The position numbers and the translations under genes are program-made. A DNA stretch of 39,604 nucleotides, taken from positions 1 through 39,604 of IMG/VR virus record IMGVR_UViG_3300046694_000359. One strand, written 5' to 3'. The stretch is from a virus. Below the pieces are notes generated by a model, which made no database searches, had not been told where the DNA came from, and saw nothing but the letters and a program-made list of their open reading frames with translations. How positions within the stretch are numbered: position 1 is the stretch's first letter; each line of letters starts with the position of its first letter. This document shows, piece by piece, positions 22,758 through 30,890 of this stretch.

Positions 22758-23261
22758 ATGCCAGCACCAATCTCTCCTAATGCGTCGATTGCTTCTACTT
22801 TAGCTACATTTAGCAATGTATTTACAGATGCACAGACTGAAGCATTGAAAGATGAAATTTCTTTCACTATGAATGCATTCAATCAAACACAAGCATACTC
22901 AGATTACATTGCATTAGCTTTCCGCTTGAGAGATTTACTATTAATGGAACGTGGTACCAATCCTGCAGCTCCAAGCATGGGAGTTGGTATCCGTAACTAT
23001 CTAATGGAAATTGCTGATAGTATTACTCTTTCAGATCTCAAGCAAGCTATTCAAAGTCAAATTGATATATGGCTTCCAACCGATCAAATTGTTGATTTCA
23101 CTTTAACACCAAATCCTCAGATTACCGATCGAAATAAAGTAGCAATTATTTTTCAGCTAAAGAATACTAATACTCAATTCAATAGCTCAAATGCATTCGC
23201 TATTACAGTAGATGGTAATGTGACAAGATCTGGTAGTTTAGTTTCACAGATTTATATCTAA
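22758..23261 (+). CDS. Baseplate wedge protein, gp25-like
   Basis: The protein has 167 residues. From about residue 50 it follows the GPW/gp25 family layout: RLRDLLLMERGTNPAAPSMG (family: L-lltr-GeR...PdyG), IRNYLMEIADSITLSDLKQ (lLfep...), IQSQIDIWLPTDQIVDFTL (aI...wEPRi...v), then alternating strands. gp25 and P2 gpW-class proteins sit in the inner wedge around the hub and resemble the type VI secretion sheath initiator. It lies directly before the gp26-like gene, as gene 25 lies before gene 26 in T4. It starts one base after the previous stop. Confidence 0.65.
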   Translation: MPAPISPNASIASTLATFSNVFTDAQTEALKDEISFTMNAFNQTQAYSDYIALAFRLRDLLLMERGTNPAAPSMGVGIRNYLMEIADSITLSDLKQAIQSQIDIWLPTDQIVDFTLTPNPQITDRNKVAIIFQLKNTNTQFNSSNAFAITVDGNVTRSGSLVSQIYI

Positions 23262-23282
23262 TAAGAATTTTCATCACATTTT

Positions 23283-23336
23283 GGTAGGAGATTCAGAATT
23301 CGAACTTCAAATTAGTCGAAGTCTGTTTCTCCTATC
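23283..23336 (+). terminator. Intercistronic double hairpin
   Basis: GGTAGGAGA (23283-23291) pairs with TCTCCTATC (23328-23336), and inside it ACTTC (23304-23308) pairs with GAAGT (23318-23322). It lies in the 104-base gap between the gp25-like and gp26-like genes. With no U-tract it could attenuate transcription or be an RNA-processing site. Confidence 0.5.
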
Positions 23337-23365
23337 GTATCACAATAACTTCTTTGGAAAGAATT

Positions 23366-24763
23366 ATGGAAAATCAATCATTTGGTTCAGTCACAGACCT
23401 AATCAGTTCATTTCAGACTCCCGGTCAAGTAGCTGCACCAACAGCAGCCATTAGTGATGCCGATCTAACTCCTGAACAGATGGCAGTACAACAAGCTCAA
23501 GAAGCAATTGCACAGCAATCATCAACAACTTTACCACAAGAACTAGCACAGCCAGTAAGCACTGCTGTTCAATCAACTACTATTGATCCAGTGGCTGTAA
23601 TTCCAGCTGCACCTGCTACTCCTGTTAAGGCAGAAGTTAAGCCAACTCTTGAAGCTACTCTAGCTGAAGATGTTGAGGCTGATGAAAAAGATCCTAACCG
23701 TATGGAAGTAGTTAATCTACTACTAGATGCAATGCAAGAGCTATTTGCACAGCGTAAAGCTCAAGGTGCTGGTGCTCAAGTTGATAAGATTAGGAATATT
23801 CTTAATAATGTATCAGTGGACGTAGATGCCATTGTACCTGTTAAAGCAGATAATCCACTACCAATTCAACAACAACTACAGATCATTAACACAATTGATG
23901 CATCACCATCATTTCCTGTTATTGCTCTAAAGAGTGGCTATCGTCTTTCATTTAAGGCACTGAATAATAACGACAAGATTGCAGTTCGTAATTTCCGTGG
24001 AACTCCTTACGATCAGACAATTAAGCTGCTAAAGCTAGTTTTCTCTAAAATTGCAGAAACATCAGTTGGCTCAATGAAGTTTGCTGATTTTCTGAACGTA
24101 ACTGCGGATGAAGATTATGAAACACTTCTGTATGGTATCTACTATCCTACTTTCCCTCAAGCTACAGAATACACTGTGCAATGTCCCCATTGTGCTGCGA
24201 AAAACAACGTCAAGCTATTACCAGACACTCTAATTGAAGTAGTCGATCAAGAAAAAGCTGGTACATATGTTGCTGATGTTCTTCAAGGTGTAAACCGTGG
24301 TCGTGAGTTCCTAAGTAACTCAATGGTAGCTAAGACCAAGCGTATTATTCTTCCAGATTCACGTATCGTTATTGAACTACTTACGCCAACACTGCAGCGT
24401 ATGCTAGACAATATGAGTCTGACACAAAAGTTTGCTGGTAAATTTGAAGATGAAATCATCGTTCTTCACAAGTATATCAAGCAAATCATGGTACCAGACG
24501 TTGAAGCGTTTAGCCGTGGTCAAGTTCGATACTATGAAGTCTCTGATATTCATCAGATTCTACCTTCAATTGCTAATCTTTCAGCAGGTGATCTAAAGGT
24601 ACTAAATAAGGCAATTAGTGATCGTATTCGTCAATATCGAGTACAGTACCGTATTCCTGCTTTTAATTGTGCCGGTGATACTTGTAAAAAGCTAATTGAA
24701 AATATCGATGTAGATATTACAAGTCTGCTTTTTTTCGCTATCGCCGAAGCAACTTCGGTATAA
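23366..24763 (+). CDS. gp26-like baseplate hub assembly protein, zero-frame product
   Basis: The unshifted product has 465 residues. The first 100 residues are Ala/Gln/Pro/Thr-rich and probably disordered. The main domain has LKSGYRLSFKALNNND, then LLYGIYYPTFPQATEYTVQCPHCAAKN with a CxxC, and near the end FNCAGDTCKKLIENIDVDI with two more Cys, so a four-Cys zinc site is possible. This layout resembles T4-type baseplate hub assembly proteins (gp26 region, T4_baseplate family). GGAAAG precedes the ATG at 23366. A slippery heptamer and hairpin lie 24 bases before the stop and lead into a -1 extension. Confidence 0.68.
   Translation: MENQSFGSVTDLISSFQTPGQVAAPTAAISDADLTPEQMAVQQAQEAIAQQSSTTLPQELAQPVSTAVQSTTIDPVAVIPAAPATPVKAEVKPTLEATLAEDVEADEKDPNRMEVVNLLLDAMQELFAQRKAQGAGAQVDKIRNILNNVSVDVDAIVPVKADNPLPIQQQLQIINTIDASPSFPVIALKSGYRLSFKALNNNDKIAVRNFRGTPYDQTIKLLKLVFSKIAETSVGSMKFADFLNVTADEDYETLLYGIYYPTFPQATEYTVQCPHCAAKNNVKLLPDTLIEVVDQEKAGTYVADVLQGVNRGREFLSNSMVAKTKRIILPDSRIVIELLTPTLQRMLDNMSLTQKFAGKFEDEIIVLHKYIKQIMVPDVEAFSRGQVRYYEVSDIHQILPSIANLSAGDLKVLNKAISDRIRQYRVQYRIPAFNCAGDTCKKLIENIDVDITSLLFFAIAEATSV
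24730..24758 (+). promoter_or_regulatory. Programmed -1 ribosomal frameshift signal
   Basis: A zero-frame slippery heptamer T-TTT-TTC (24730-24736) is followed after seven bases by a hairpin: CCGAAG (24744-24749), loop CAA, CTTCGG (24753-24758). A one-base slip back continues from CGC at 24736 with no stop until 24993. All three parts (heptamer in the right phase, 5-8 base spacer, GC-rich stem) fit the standard bacterial/phage -1 signal. Confidence 0.85.
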
Positions 24764-24993
24764 TTGAAGTAGTTGCTGAGGCAGAAGCTACATCAGAAGA
24801 ATTCTATAAGATGCAGCTAAAGGGAGTGGTATCTACTTTGGATTTATTTCAAGGTCGGATGTCACTCTCTGAACTTCTCCAGATTCCAATCCCTTTCTTA
24901 AATGATCTGACTACTGCTCAGATTGATTATCTTAAAGAAAAGAAGAAAGCTGAAGAAGATGCGATGAAAGAACAACAACGAAAGAGAACTTAA
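24736..24993 (+). CDS. -1 frame extension of the hub assembly protein (possible gp51-like part)
   Basis: Reached by a -1 slip at 24730-24736, this frame adds 85 residues and gives a 542-residue fusion. The extension begins RYRRSNFGIIEVVAEAEA and continues with SEEFYKMQLKG, FQGRMSLSELLQIPIPFLNDL and a Lys/Glu helix. The MSLSELLxxPIxxLN part recalls the Sxx-x-LLxMxIxELN element of T4 gp51, the hub catalyst encoded near gene 26; that link is tentative. An ATG at 24811 could start a separate 60-residue protein, but it lacks a clear ribosome site (AATTCTATAAG upstream), which favours frameshifting. Confidence 0.78.
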   Translation, partial: RYRRSNFGIIEVVAEAEATSEEFYKMQLKGVVSTLDLFQGRMSLSELLQIPIPFLNDLTTAQIDYLKEKKKAEEDAMKEQQRKRT

Positions 24994-24998
24994 AAATA

Positions 24999-25029
24999 CC
25001 CGAACTTCTTATTAGACAAGAAGTTCGGG
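24999..25029 (+). terminator. Hairpin terminator
   Basis: CCCGAACTTCTT (24999-25010) pairs perfectly with AAGAAGTTCGGG (25018-25029) after the frameshifted gene. An AT-rich stretch CTATTTATTT follows. It separates the baseplate unit from the chaperonin. Confidence 0.82.
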
Positions 25030-25065
25030 CTATTTATTTACTCATAAAAATTTAGGAAAGAATCA

Positions 25066-26979
25066 ATGACTATCAAGGCAGCTATTAAAGCATTCATTCG
25101 TGAACTAGTAGCAGAAAATAAGCTATCTGACATTGACTTTAATGATACCCCTGCAGGTGAAATTGTCAAGACAGAGTCTACTAAGAGTAAGCTTATTGAG
25201 AACATGTTTGATGCTAAAACTCTTACCGACAATACATCAAAGGTTCTTCAAGAAATTTCAGATGTACTTCGTAAATCATATGGTCCATATGGTGCGAATA
25301 CAGTAATTCGTCAAGGTGGTGAGCAATTAGTAACTAAGGATGGTTTAGCTATCCTTAAGTCAATGAAGATTCCAACCATTAGTGCTGATACTATCTATCG
25401 TTTAGTGATGAGTATTTCATCTAATCTAGTACAAAAGGTTGGTGATGGTTCAACATCAGCTATTCTGGCAGCTAATGAAGTATATAAAGTACTCAAAGAT
25501 ACATTTGATGAAAATGATCAAAGTATTCTAGATACTTTCCGTACTCGTAAGCAGTTTGTATCATTTTTAGACCTGCTTCAAAAAGATCTAGAGACTATCA
25601 TTAAGCGCTATTATACATATCGACTTGATGAATTGTCACAAGAAGATAAGCTTCGTATTCTAACTACTGTAGCAACCTTATCAAATAATAATGATAAGAG
25701 TATTGGTCAAGAAGTTGCACAACTTATGTCAACTCTTAGCTCACATTCAGTAGTAGCTATCAAGCTTGCTCCAGACGATAATGAAGGTCTTAAGATCAAT
25801 AATCGTTATGGCTATCATACTACTGCATTAAGTATGGTTCATCCTTCTCTATTTAAGTCAGAGACTTCAGTAGAGCTAGAGAACCCTATGATCTTACAAG
25901 GTTATGAATTTTTCGATTTCCATTCAAAGATTGTGGATGGTATCAAAGCTAATATGTCTGTAGTGGCTAATGGTAAGGATGGAAAGCTTCCTCCAATCGT
26001 AGTTATTGCTGATGTATATCAAGCTGAAATTATTCAAAAGATTGTACAGGAATCATTCTTAGCTAAAGAACTTTCAGTATACTATCTTAAGACAGAAAGT
26101 CTAGAAAGTAATGATGCTAATGAGAAATTCCTTGATTTGGCAGCTTATATTAAGACTGACCCATTAGGTCTTTCACAAGTATCTCCAGACAATATTAAAG
26201 ATATGGATCTTGGCTCATTTATTGGTAATGCACGTAAAGTTACTATTACTCCTCAAGGAGTATTATTTGAAACTGGTGCTGGAGTTCGTATGAGTACTGA
26301 AGCATATACTAAACGTATGGCTGATATTCAGAAAGAACTTGATGAGACTTCCAAGAATCTAATCATTAAGCGTGGTCAGTTACGTAATCGTCTAGCAAGT
26401 CTAGTAGGTGTTCATTCAACTATCTTTGTTGGTGGACGTACTGAAGATGAAAAGACTTCTATCAAAGAACTAGTAGAAGATTCAGTTTTAGCTTGTCAGT
26501 CAGTAATGCGTAATGGTTATACAATGGGTGGTAACGTTGTTCCATTGTATGCATTGATTACTCTTAAAGCATTGTATGAAGTAGATCCATCATTGAATCT
26601 ATATAAATACAATGAAGATATGTGTGCATGGGACGTTATTAATGATTTAATTATTGCATACGTTAGTCTAGCTATGATTCCATTTGAGAATCGTGATATG
26701 CCGACAGATGCAGAGAATGATTATGAGGCATGGCTATCATATATCAATGATATGCCAACTAAGGTTAATACATTCTATGAAGATTCAATTGAACTAAGTG
26801 TAGGTGAAATTGAATGCAATGCTAAGAGCTTCCCAAAGATTCTTAATATTGTAAATGATGAAATTGAAAGTATTACAACTACTTCAGTTTTAGCTCCAGT
26901 AGAGACAGACCTTGAAATTTTAAGGGCATCATTCTCTATTGTAGGTCTACTACTTAATTCAAATCAATTGTCCCTTTAA
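25066..26979 (+). CDS. GroEL-like (group I) phage chaperonin
   Basis: The protein has 637 residues. The ATPase motifs are present: SYGPYGANTVI (GroEL GPKGRNVVL), LVTKDGLAIL with the Asp equivalent to Asp52 (about 91), KVGDGSTSAILAA with the Asp87 equivalent (about 127), and LVEDSVLACQSVMRNGYTMGGN with the Asp398 equivalent (about 472; GroEL [21 protein letters not shown]). So it should hydrolyse ATP and fold proteins, likely phage structural proteins. It is about 90 residues longer than E. coli GroEL, has an extra N-terminal stretch of about 50 residues, and lacks the GGM tail. No GroES partner is nearby. Chaperonins of this kind are known in phage EL and relatives. It stands alone between two terminators, with AGGAAAG before the ATG. 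Confidence 0.93.
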   Translation: MTIKAAIKAFIRELVAENKLSDIDFNDTPAGEIVKTESTKSKLIENMFDAKTLTDNTSKVLQEISDVLRKSYGPYGANTVIRQGGEQLVTKDGLAILKSMKIPTISADTIYRLVMSISSNLVQKVGDGSTSAILAANEVYKVLKDTFDENDQSILDTFRTRKQFVSFLDLLQKDLETIIKRYYTYRLDELSQEDKLRILTTVATLSNNNDKSIGQEVAQLMSTLSSHSVVAIKLAPDDNEGLKINNRYGYHTTALSMVHPSLFKSETSVELENPMILQGYEFFDFHSKIVDGIKANMSVVANGKDGKLPPIVVIADVYQAEIIQKIVQESFLAKELSVYYLKTESLESNDANEKFLDLAAYIKTDPLGLSQVSPDNIKDMDLGSFIGNARKVTITPQGVLFETGAGVRMSTEAYTKRMADIQKELDETSKNLIIKRGQLRNRLASLVGVHSTIFVGGRTEDEKTSIKELVEDSVLACQSVMRNGYTMGGNVVPLYALITLKALYEVDPSLNLYKYNEDMCAWDVINDLIIAYVSLAMIPFENRDMPTDAENDYEAWLSYINDMPTKVNTFYEDSIELSVGEIECNAKSFPKILNIVNDEIESITTTSVLAPVETDLEILRASFSIVGLLLNSNQLSL

Positions 26980-26998
26980 TACAAATTAATGTAATTCT

Positions 26999-27041
26999 AA
27001 TCCCGATATATTCCAACTAACAATAGGAATATATCGGGATT
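26999..27041 (+). terminator. Intrinsic terminator after the chaperonin
   Basis: A 16-bp perfect stem (26999-27014 with 27026-27041; core CCCGATATATTCC) around an 11-base loop is followed by TTTTT. It is the longest stem in the window. Confidence 0.9.
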
Positions 27042-27064
27042 TTTTCATTTTAGGTGTTATAATT

Positions 27065-27961
27065 ATGGCTCAGCCGAATGCAGCGCCTATAGGTAAAGTA
27101 AGTCCAAAAGATTTACAGAACATTGGGAATGAAAAGAAAGTTCCTAAGACATTTACTGTAAATTCTTTCCTTACTAATCCAACAGGCAATCCTGGAAATG
27201 CCTCAGCTCAAGCAAAGCTTTATCTTGATTCTATTAGATCAAAACTTGCTAATATGCTAAGAAGGGGTAAGAAATTTACCCATAGTTATTTTAGAGTAGC
27301 CTCAAGTATCTTTGTAACTGTCAAAGTACCTTCAGAATCTTATGATGATCTATTCTATGATGTCGTATTTGAGTTTCAAGAAGTTGAAGGAACTCCAACA
27401 TCATTGACTACTTACAATATTCGTTTCTTTACGAATGGCCCATCATTTAACTTTACATATGCTTATATTTTCAATTTTCATGATCTCTTAATTGAGTTCT
27501 TGAAAGATAAGCTTGCTAAGAAAGCACTAGATACTTATCCAGAAAAGCGTAACCCAGATGCAATCATGTTCTTTGAAAAGAGCATTACTTTTGCACTGAT
27601 TTATCTTAAAGATAATCATCTATTAGATCGAAGTGCTTATGCTACATCGATGGTTCCGCTAAATAAGATTAAATTTAAGCAAAGTGTACCTTCTTCTGTC
27701 ACTAAGTTAGAAGAATACAATAAAGCTAAAACTGCTGCGGAGCATACAAAAATTGCAGAAAAGAAGGCTAAACGTATAGCACGACAGGCTCCTAAAGAGA
27801 CTATCACTGCTGGTTTGGATCATCTTGAGAAGGGTAGAAAGAATCGTTCTAAGAAAGGTATTTCAGTTACCAATACTGGTAAAAATAAAGCTAACTTTAC
27901 AGTCAATAACAAAGTTGACAATAAGTTGAATAATAAAGTTAATAACAAAGTTAAAAAATAA
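27065..27961 (+). CDS. Basic protein with Asn/Lys/Val repeat tail (298 aa)
   Basis: Residues about 30-190 form a compact mixed-fold region (YFRVASSIFVTVKVPSESY, YNIRFFTNGPSFNFTY). The C-terminal third is strongly basic, with KKAKRIARQAPK and KGRKNRSKKG, and it ends in a tandem tail built on NNKV/DNKL units. The tail suggests nucleic-acid binding or a virion-packaged role. No family recognised. It is a single-gene unit between the chaperonin terminator and a promoter motif. Confidence 0.7.
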   Translation: MAQPNAAPIGKVSPKDLQNIGNEKKVPKTFTVNSFLTNPTGNPGNASAQAKLYLDSIRSKLANMLRRGKKFTHSYFRVASSIFVTVKVPSESYDDLFYDVVFEFQEVEGTPTSLTTYNIRFFTNGPSFNFTYAYIFNFHDLLIEFLKDKLAKKALDTYPEKRNPDAIMFFEKSITFALIYLKDNHLLDRSAYATSMVPLNKIKFKQSVPSSVTKLEEYNKAKTAAEHTKIAEKKAKRIARQAPKETITAGLDHLEKGRKNRSKKGISVTNTGKNKANFTVNNKVDNKLNNKVNNKVKK

Positions 27962-27965
27962 AGTA

Positions 27966-27987
27966 TAAATATATTATAATATTGACG
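27966..27987 (+). promoter_or_regulatory. Phage promoter motif, copy 6 (plus)
   Basis: TAAATATATTATAATATTG begins five bases after the stop of the basic protein gene and 53 bases before the next start. It drives the replication-like unit that includes the primase. Confidence 0.72.
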
Positions 27988-28018
27988 TACTTTAATAAAT
28001 CTTTTAATTAGGAAAAGC

Positions 28019-29485
28019 ATGGCCGCTAAATTTGTAACACACAACGGAGACAAAATTGTCAACATCGACTTCAAGAATAAAGTTTTTGAAGGACATATCT
28101 CCGATGAAAGCCTTTTGGATACCGTGTCGTTTGGATTTAGCTTTCTTAAGAAGCGTGTTTTCCATAAGTCAATTGATATTTTCATTGACGATGTAAATAC
28201 TTTTTTGGGAAAGAACCCACATCTTGCAGAAACATATTTGACTATCAAGGGGCTACTGGACCAAGGTGAATATGGTGATAACCAAGAAGATCGTATCCGT
28301 CTTGCAGAAGCAATTCGTGATTATATTATTGAGGATGAACCTCTAATTCAATCTATTTATGATTACGTTGAAGAGAATTATCAAATCACTATTGAAAGTC
28401 CTTCTAAAGACAATCAATTGCAGTTCAAAGATTCCTATGCAAAGCGAATTATTGGTTCTGCAATCCTTTTCCGGACTGTGATTCCTCTTCTCTGTCATTT
28501 CATGGCAGTACATAATATTCGTAAAGAAGATACACTCTTTCTAGAAGTTGTCCACCATATTCTCCAGAAGTTCAACTTTGATGATGATGGTGAACCACTG
28601 GATCTAGTCATCAAGATTCAGAAGTTTGTTGAAACAGCAGTAGCAAATACATTGTATTCTGATAAGGTCATGTGGTCTTATTTGAAGAATTTATCTATCA
28701 ATGATAAGACAATGGCTATTGAAATCCATCGTAATGTATTGACAAGTATTCTTCCAAAGCTTGATGTTAATAAGTCAATTGTCTCATTCTTTCACGTTGT
28801 TATTAAGAAACAAATTGAATACAATTTTACTGCTAACTTCCGGTTAACCTATAAGCCACTGAGTATTACTAAGACTGATTCAGATGCTTCCAATCCTTTT
28901 GTAAAGGTTGAACAGAAACTACTGAAGACATCTAGTGAGCTTCAAATTGTATTGATGCGTGAAGATATCGCTAACTTCATTGATCGTAATATGAAGTATG
29001 TCGATCCTGCACTATTTGATTATTATAAGAAGCATATTGACATTCATACAGGGCAAACCAAAATTCTCAATTTCTTTATCTCAAATCAGATTGGTAAAGG
29101 AATTGATTCTTATATGATGAATAAAGAGGACTATGTTAAGGTAGTTCTTATTGCAAAAGAATGGTTTGAACGTAATAACTATCCATTTATTAGCTATATT
29201 CTTCTTGGTAAGCCAGTACCAAAGCATACCATCAAACACAATTTTACTCGTGGTAAGAATTTCTTAGAGATTAAAGAATCATCTGTCTTTAAGAATATTG
29301 CCGATAAGTATAAGCATCTCGATACCAAAGCTGATATTACAGTGATTACTCAATTTATTGGTGAAGTTATCAATACAGACTTTGCTGAGTATAATCTACC
29401 TAATGGTGAGCCTTATCAGCCTACCAAGGAAATCAGTATTAAATCAGCAATGGTCGAAATCCTTAATTATGTGGAGCAACTATAA
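28019..29485 (+). CDS. Unrecognised phage protein (488 aa), primase operon
   Basis: A large soluble protein starting after TTAGGAAAAGC. It is mainly helical with scattered aromatic residues (IPLLCHFMAVHNIRKEDTLFLEV, YIIEDEPLIQSIYDYVEENY). I see no Walker, zinc or nuclease motif. It is co-transcribed with a small acidic protein and the primase, so a role in replication or transcription is likely from context only. Confidence 0.75.
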   Translation: MAAKFVTHNGDKIVNIDFKNKVFEGHISDESLLDTVSFGFSFLKKRVFHKSIDIFIDDVNTFLGKNPHLAETYLTIKGLLDQGEYGDNQEDRIRLAEAIRDYIIEDEPLIQSIYDYVEENYQITIESPSKDNQLQFKDSYAKRIIGSAILFRTVIPLLCHFMAVHNIRKEDTLFLEVVHHILQKFNFDDDGEPLDLVIKIQKFVETAVANTLYSDKVMWSYLKNLSINDKTMAIEIHRNVLTSILPKLDVNKSIVSFFHVVIKKQIEYNFTANFRLTYKPLSITKTDSDASNPFVKVEQKLLKTSSELQIVLMREDIANFIDRNMKYVDPALFDYYKKHIDIHTGQTKILNFFISNQIGKGIDSYMMNKEDYVKVVLIAKEWFERNNYPFISYILLGKPVPKHTIKHNFTRGKNFLEIKESSVFKNIADKYKHLDTKADITVITQFIGEVINTDFAEYNLPNGEPYQPTKEISIKSAMVEILNYVEQL

Positions 29486-29486
29486 A

Positions 29487-29756
29487 ATGAGTACTGTTAT
29501 TACTAACCCTGATGATATCATTGTTTGTGATGATGAAACTCTTCCTAAGTACCGCTTTTCAAAGCATTCAATTAGGGATTGGTTGAACAATTGGCTTATC
29601 ACCGATGAGCAAATTCTTGCTGTTGTAAATATCCTTGCAGCAAATATTGAAGGCGATGTAGAAACCAATGAAGTCGTTGAACTTGTACGTGAAAACTTCA
29701 ATGATGGTTTCCATGATATGCAAGAAGATCTCCGTGAAGACTATGGTAATCCCTGA
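29487..29756 (+). CDS. Small acidic protein (89 aa)
   Basis: The ATG at 29487 is one base after the upstream stop. An open frame further 5' overlaps the previous gene and is ignored. The product is acidic (ENFNDGFHDMQEDLREDYGN) and helical. Its stop overlaps the primase start, indicating coupling. Function unknown; it could be a primase accessory. Confidence 0.68.
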   Translation: MSTVITNPDDIIVCDDETLPKYRFSKHSIRDWLNNWLITDEQILAVVNILAANIEGDVETNEVVELVRENFNDGFHDMQEDLREDYGNP

Positions 29757-30817
29757 TGTCAGATAGCTCAAGCTTACTAGTTGAGTTCGAGCAAAACCTA
29801 AGGTCTAATAGTAAAGTAGTTTATCGTAATACTTCTGGTAGTGAGTTGATTATTCGGTGTCCATATTGTGGTGACTCGAAGAATGATTTAACACATGCTC
29901 ACTTATATATCTCCACTACCAGTCCATTTGCTTTTTATTGCCAGCGTTGCAATACTAAGGGATTCTTGAATAATGGATCTCTTAGAGATATGGAAGTTGA
30001 TGACCAAGATCTAATCAATCGAATTGGTAAGACTTCTAAAAAGACTTTAAGAGATACAGGTCGTTATGTCAGTGATACTGATAACCCATTTCTAGAAAAG
30101 AAACGTTTTAAGAGACCTCCAATTAGTCTAGGTAAGAAGCATTATCGAGACAAGATCGAATATTTAGTAGATCGAATGGGTGTTGATTTAACGATGCAAG
30201 ATCTAGAAGATTTAAAGATAGTTACTTCATTGAATTCTTTTATGAAATTGAATGAAATGGAGCATCTAAAAGAGTATTATGAGCAGTCAAATGGTTTGGC
30301 TAGCTTGAGAACTTTCTTAGAGAAGTATTCATTGGGATTTCTATCAATGGATACTAACTATATGGGTTTTCGACACACTCAAGATCATCATAGTGGACGA
30401 CGTTACTATACTGAGTCAATGAATAGACCATTTGATATAGGTAGTAAAATCTATACAATTGGTGGTGAACTAGATCTACTGTCACCAACTTTGAATTTAG
30501 TCTTAACTGAAGGTGTTATGGATATTACTTCAGTATGGCTAAATCTTTATGACAAAGAAAAGTCTAAAGATACAGTCTTTTGTAGTGCTAATGGTAAGTC
30601 ATTTCTATTAGTGGTAAAAATGCTAAGACGACTTGGATTCCTAAGCATGAATCTTGATATGTATTCGGATAATGATGTTGATCTAGATTACTATAAGTTT
30701 ATCTTGGATTACGATAACTTTAATTCTATTCGTATTCACTATAATACGTTTAAGAAAGAAAAAGACTTTGGGGTAAGCAAGGACAAAATAAAAGAAAAAG
30801 TGTTTAAACTCAAATGA
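29756..30817 (+). CDS. DNA primase, DnaG-type (zinc ribbon plus TOPRIM)
   Basis: The protein has 353 residues. The zinc-binding domain is near residues 35-65: IIRCPYCGDSKND...FAFYCQRCNTKGF, two CxxC pairs. The TOPRIM acidic motif is at about 246-258, LNLVLTEGVMDITSVWL (family: hhhxEGxxD), with further acids in YSDNDVDLDYYKF (about 303-315). It should make RNA primers at the phage fork, like T4 gp61, with the helicase elsewhere in the genome. It is shorter than bacterial DnaG and lacks a helicase-binding C-terminal domain. Start overlaps the upstream stop. Confidence 0.88.
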   Translation: MSDSSSLLVEFEQNLRSNSKVVYRNTSGSELIIRCPYCGDSKNDLTHAHLYISTTSPFAFYCQRCNTKGFLNNGSLRDMEVDDQDLINRIGKTSKKTLRDTGRYVSDTDNPFLEKKRFKRPPISLGKKHYRDKIEYLVDRMGVDLTMQDLEDLKIVTSLNSFMKLNEMEHLKEYYEQSNGLASLRTFLEKYSLGFLSMDTNYMGFRHTQDHHSGRRYYTESMNRPFDIGSKIYTIGGELDLLSPTLNLVLTEGVMDITSVWLNLYDKEKSKDTVFCSANGKSFLLVVKMLRRLGFLSMNLDMYSDNDVDLDYYKFILDYDNFNSIRIHYNTFKKEKDFGVSKDKIKEKVFKLK

Positions 30818-30818
30818 A

Positions 30819-30840
30819 AGGATATATTATTAATGTGATA
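30819..30840 (+). promoter_or_regulatory. Phage promoter motif, copy 7 (plus)
   Basis: AGGATATATTAT followed by TAATGTG begins two bases after the primase stop. The first base differs from the other copies (A instead of T), but the core and the TG spacing are kept. Confidence 0.62.
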
Positions 30841-30890
30841 GGTAAAGTAATTTGCCTATCGCACTAATACTTAAAGGAAAAGGAAGAGAA

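Noticed and set aside
24811-24993. Independent 60-residue gene starting at 24811
   Set aside because: There is no ribosome site, and the frame is open upstream to a slippery heptamer with a downstream hairpin. The frameshift reading explains it better, though internal initiation is not excluded.
27890-27961. CRISPR-like or tandem DNA repeat
   Set aside because: The AAC/AAG-rich repetition encodes NNKV/DNKL units at the C-terminus of a basic protein in one open frame. The repeats are too short and irregular for an array, and I saw no CRISPR array anywhere in the window.
27820-28248. Minus-strand ORF of 142 residues
   Set aside because: It spans the end of one gene, a promoter motif and the start of another on the opposite strand, so it is a shadow ORF.
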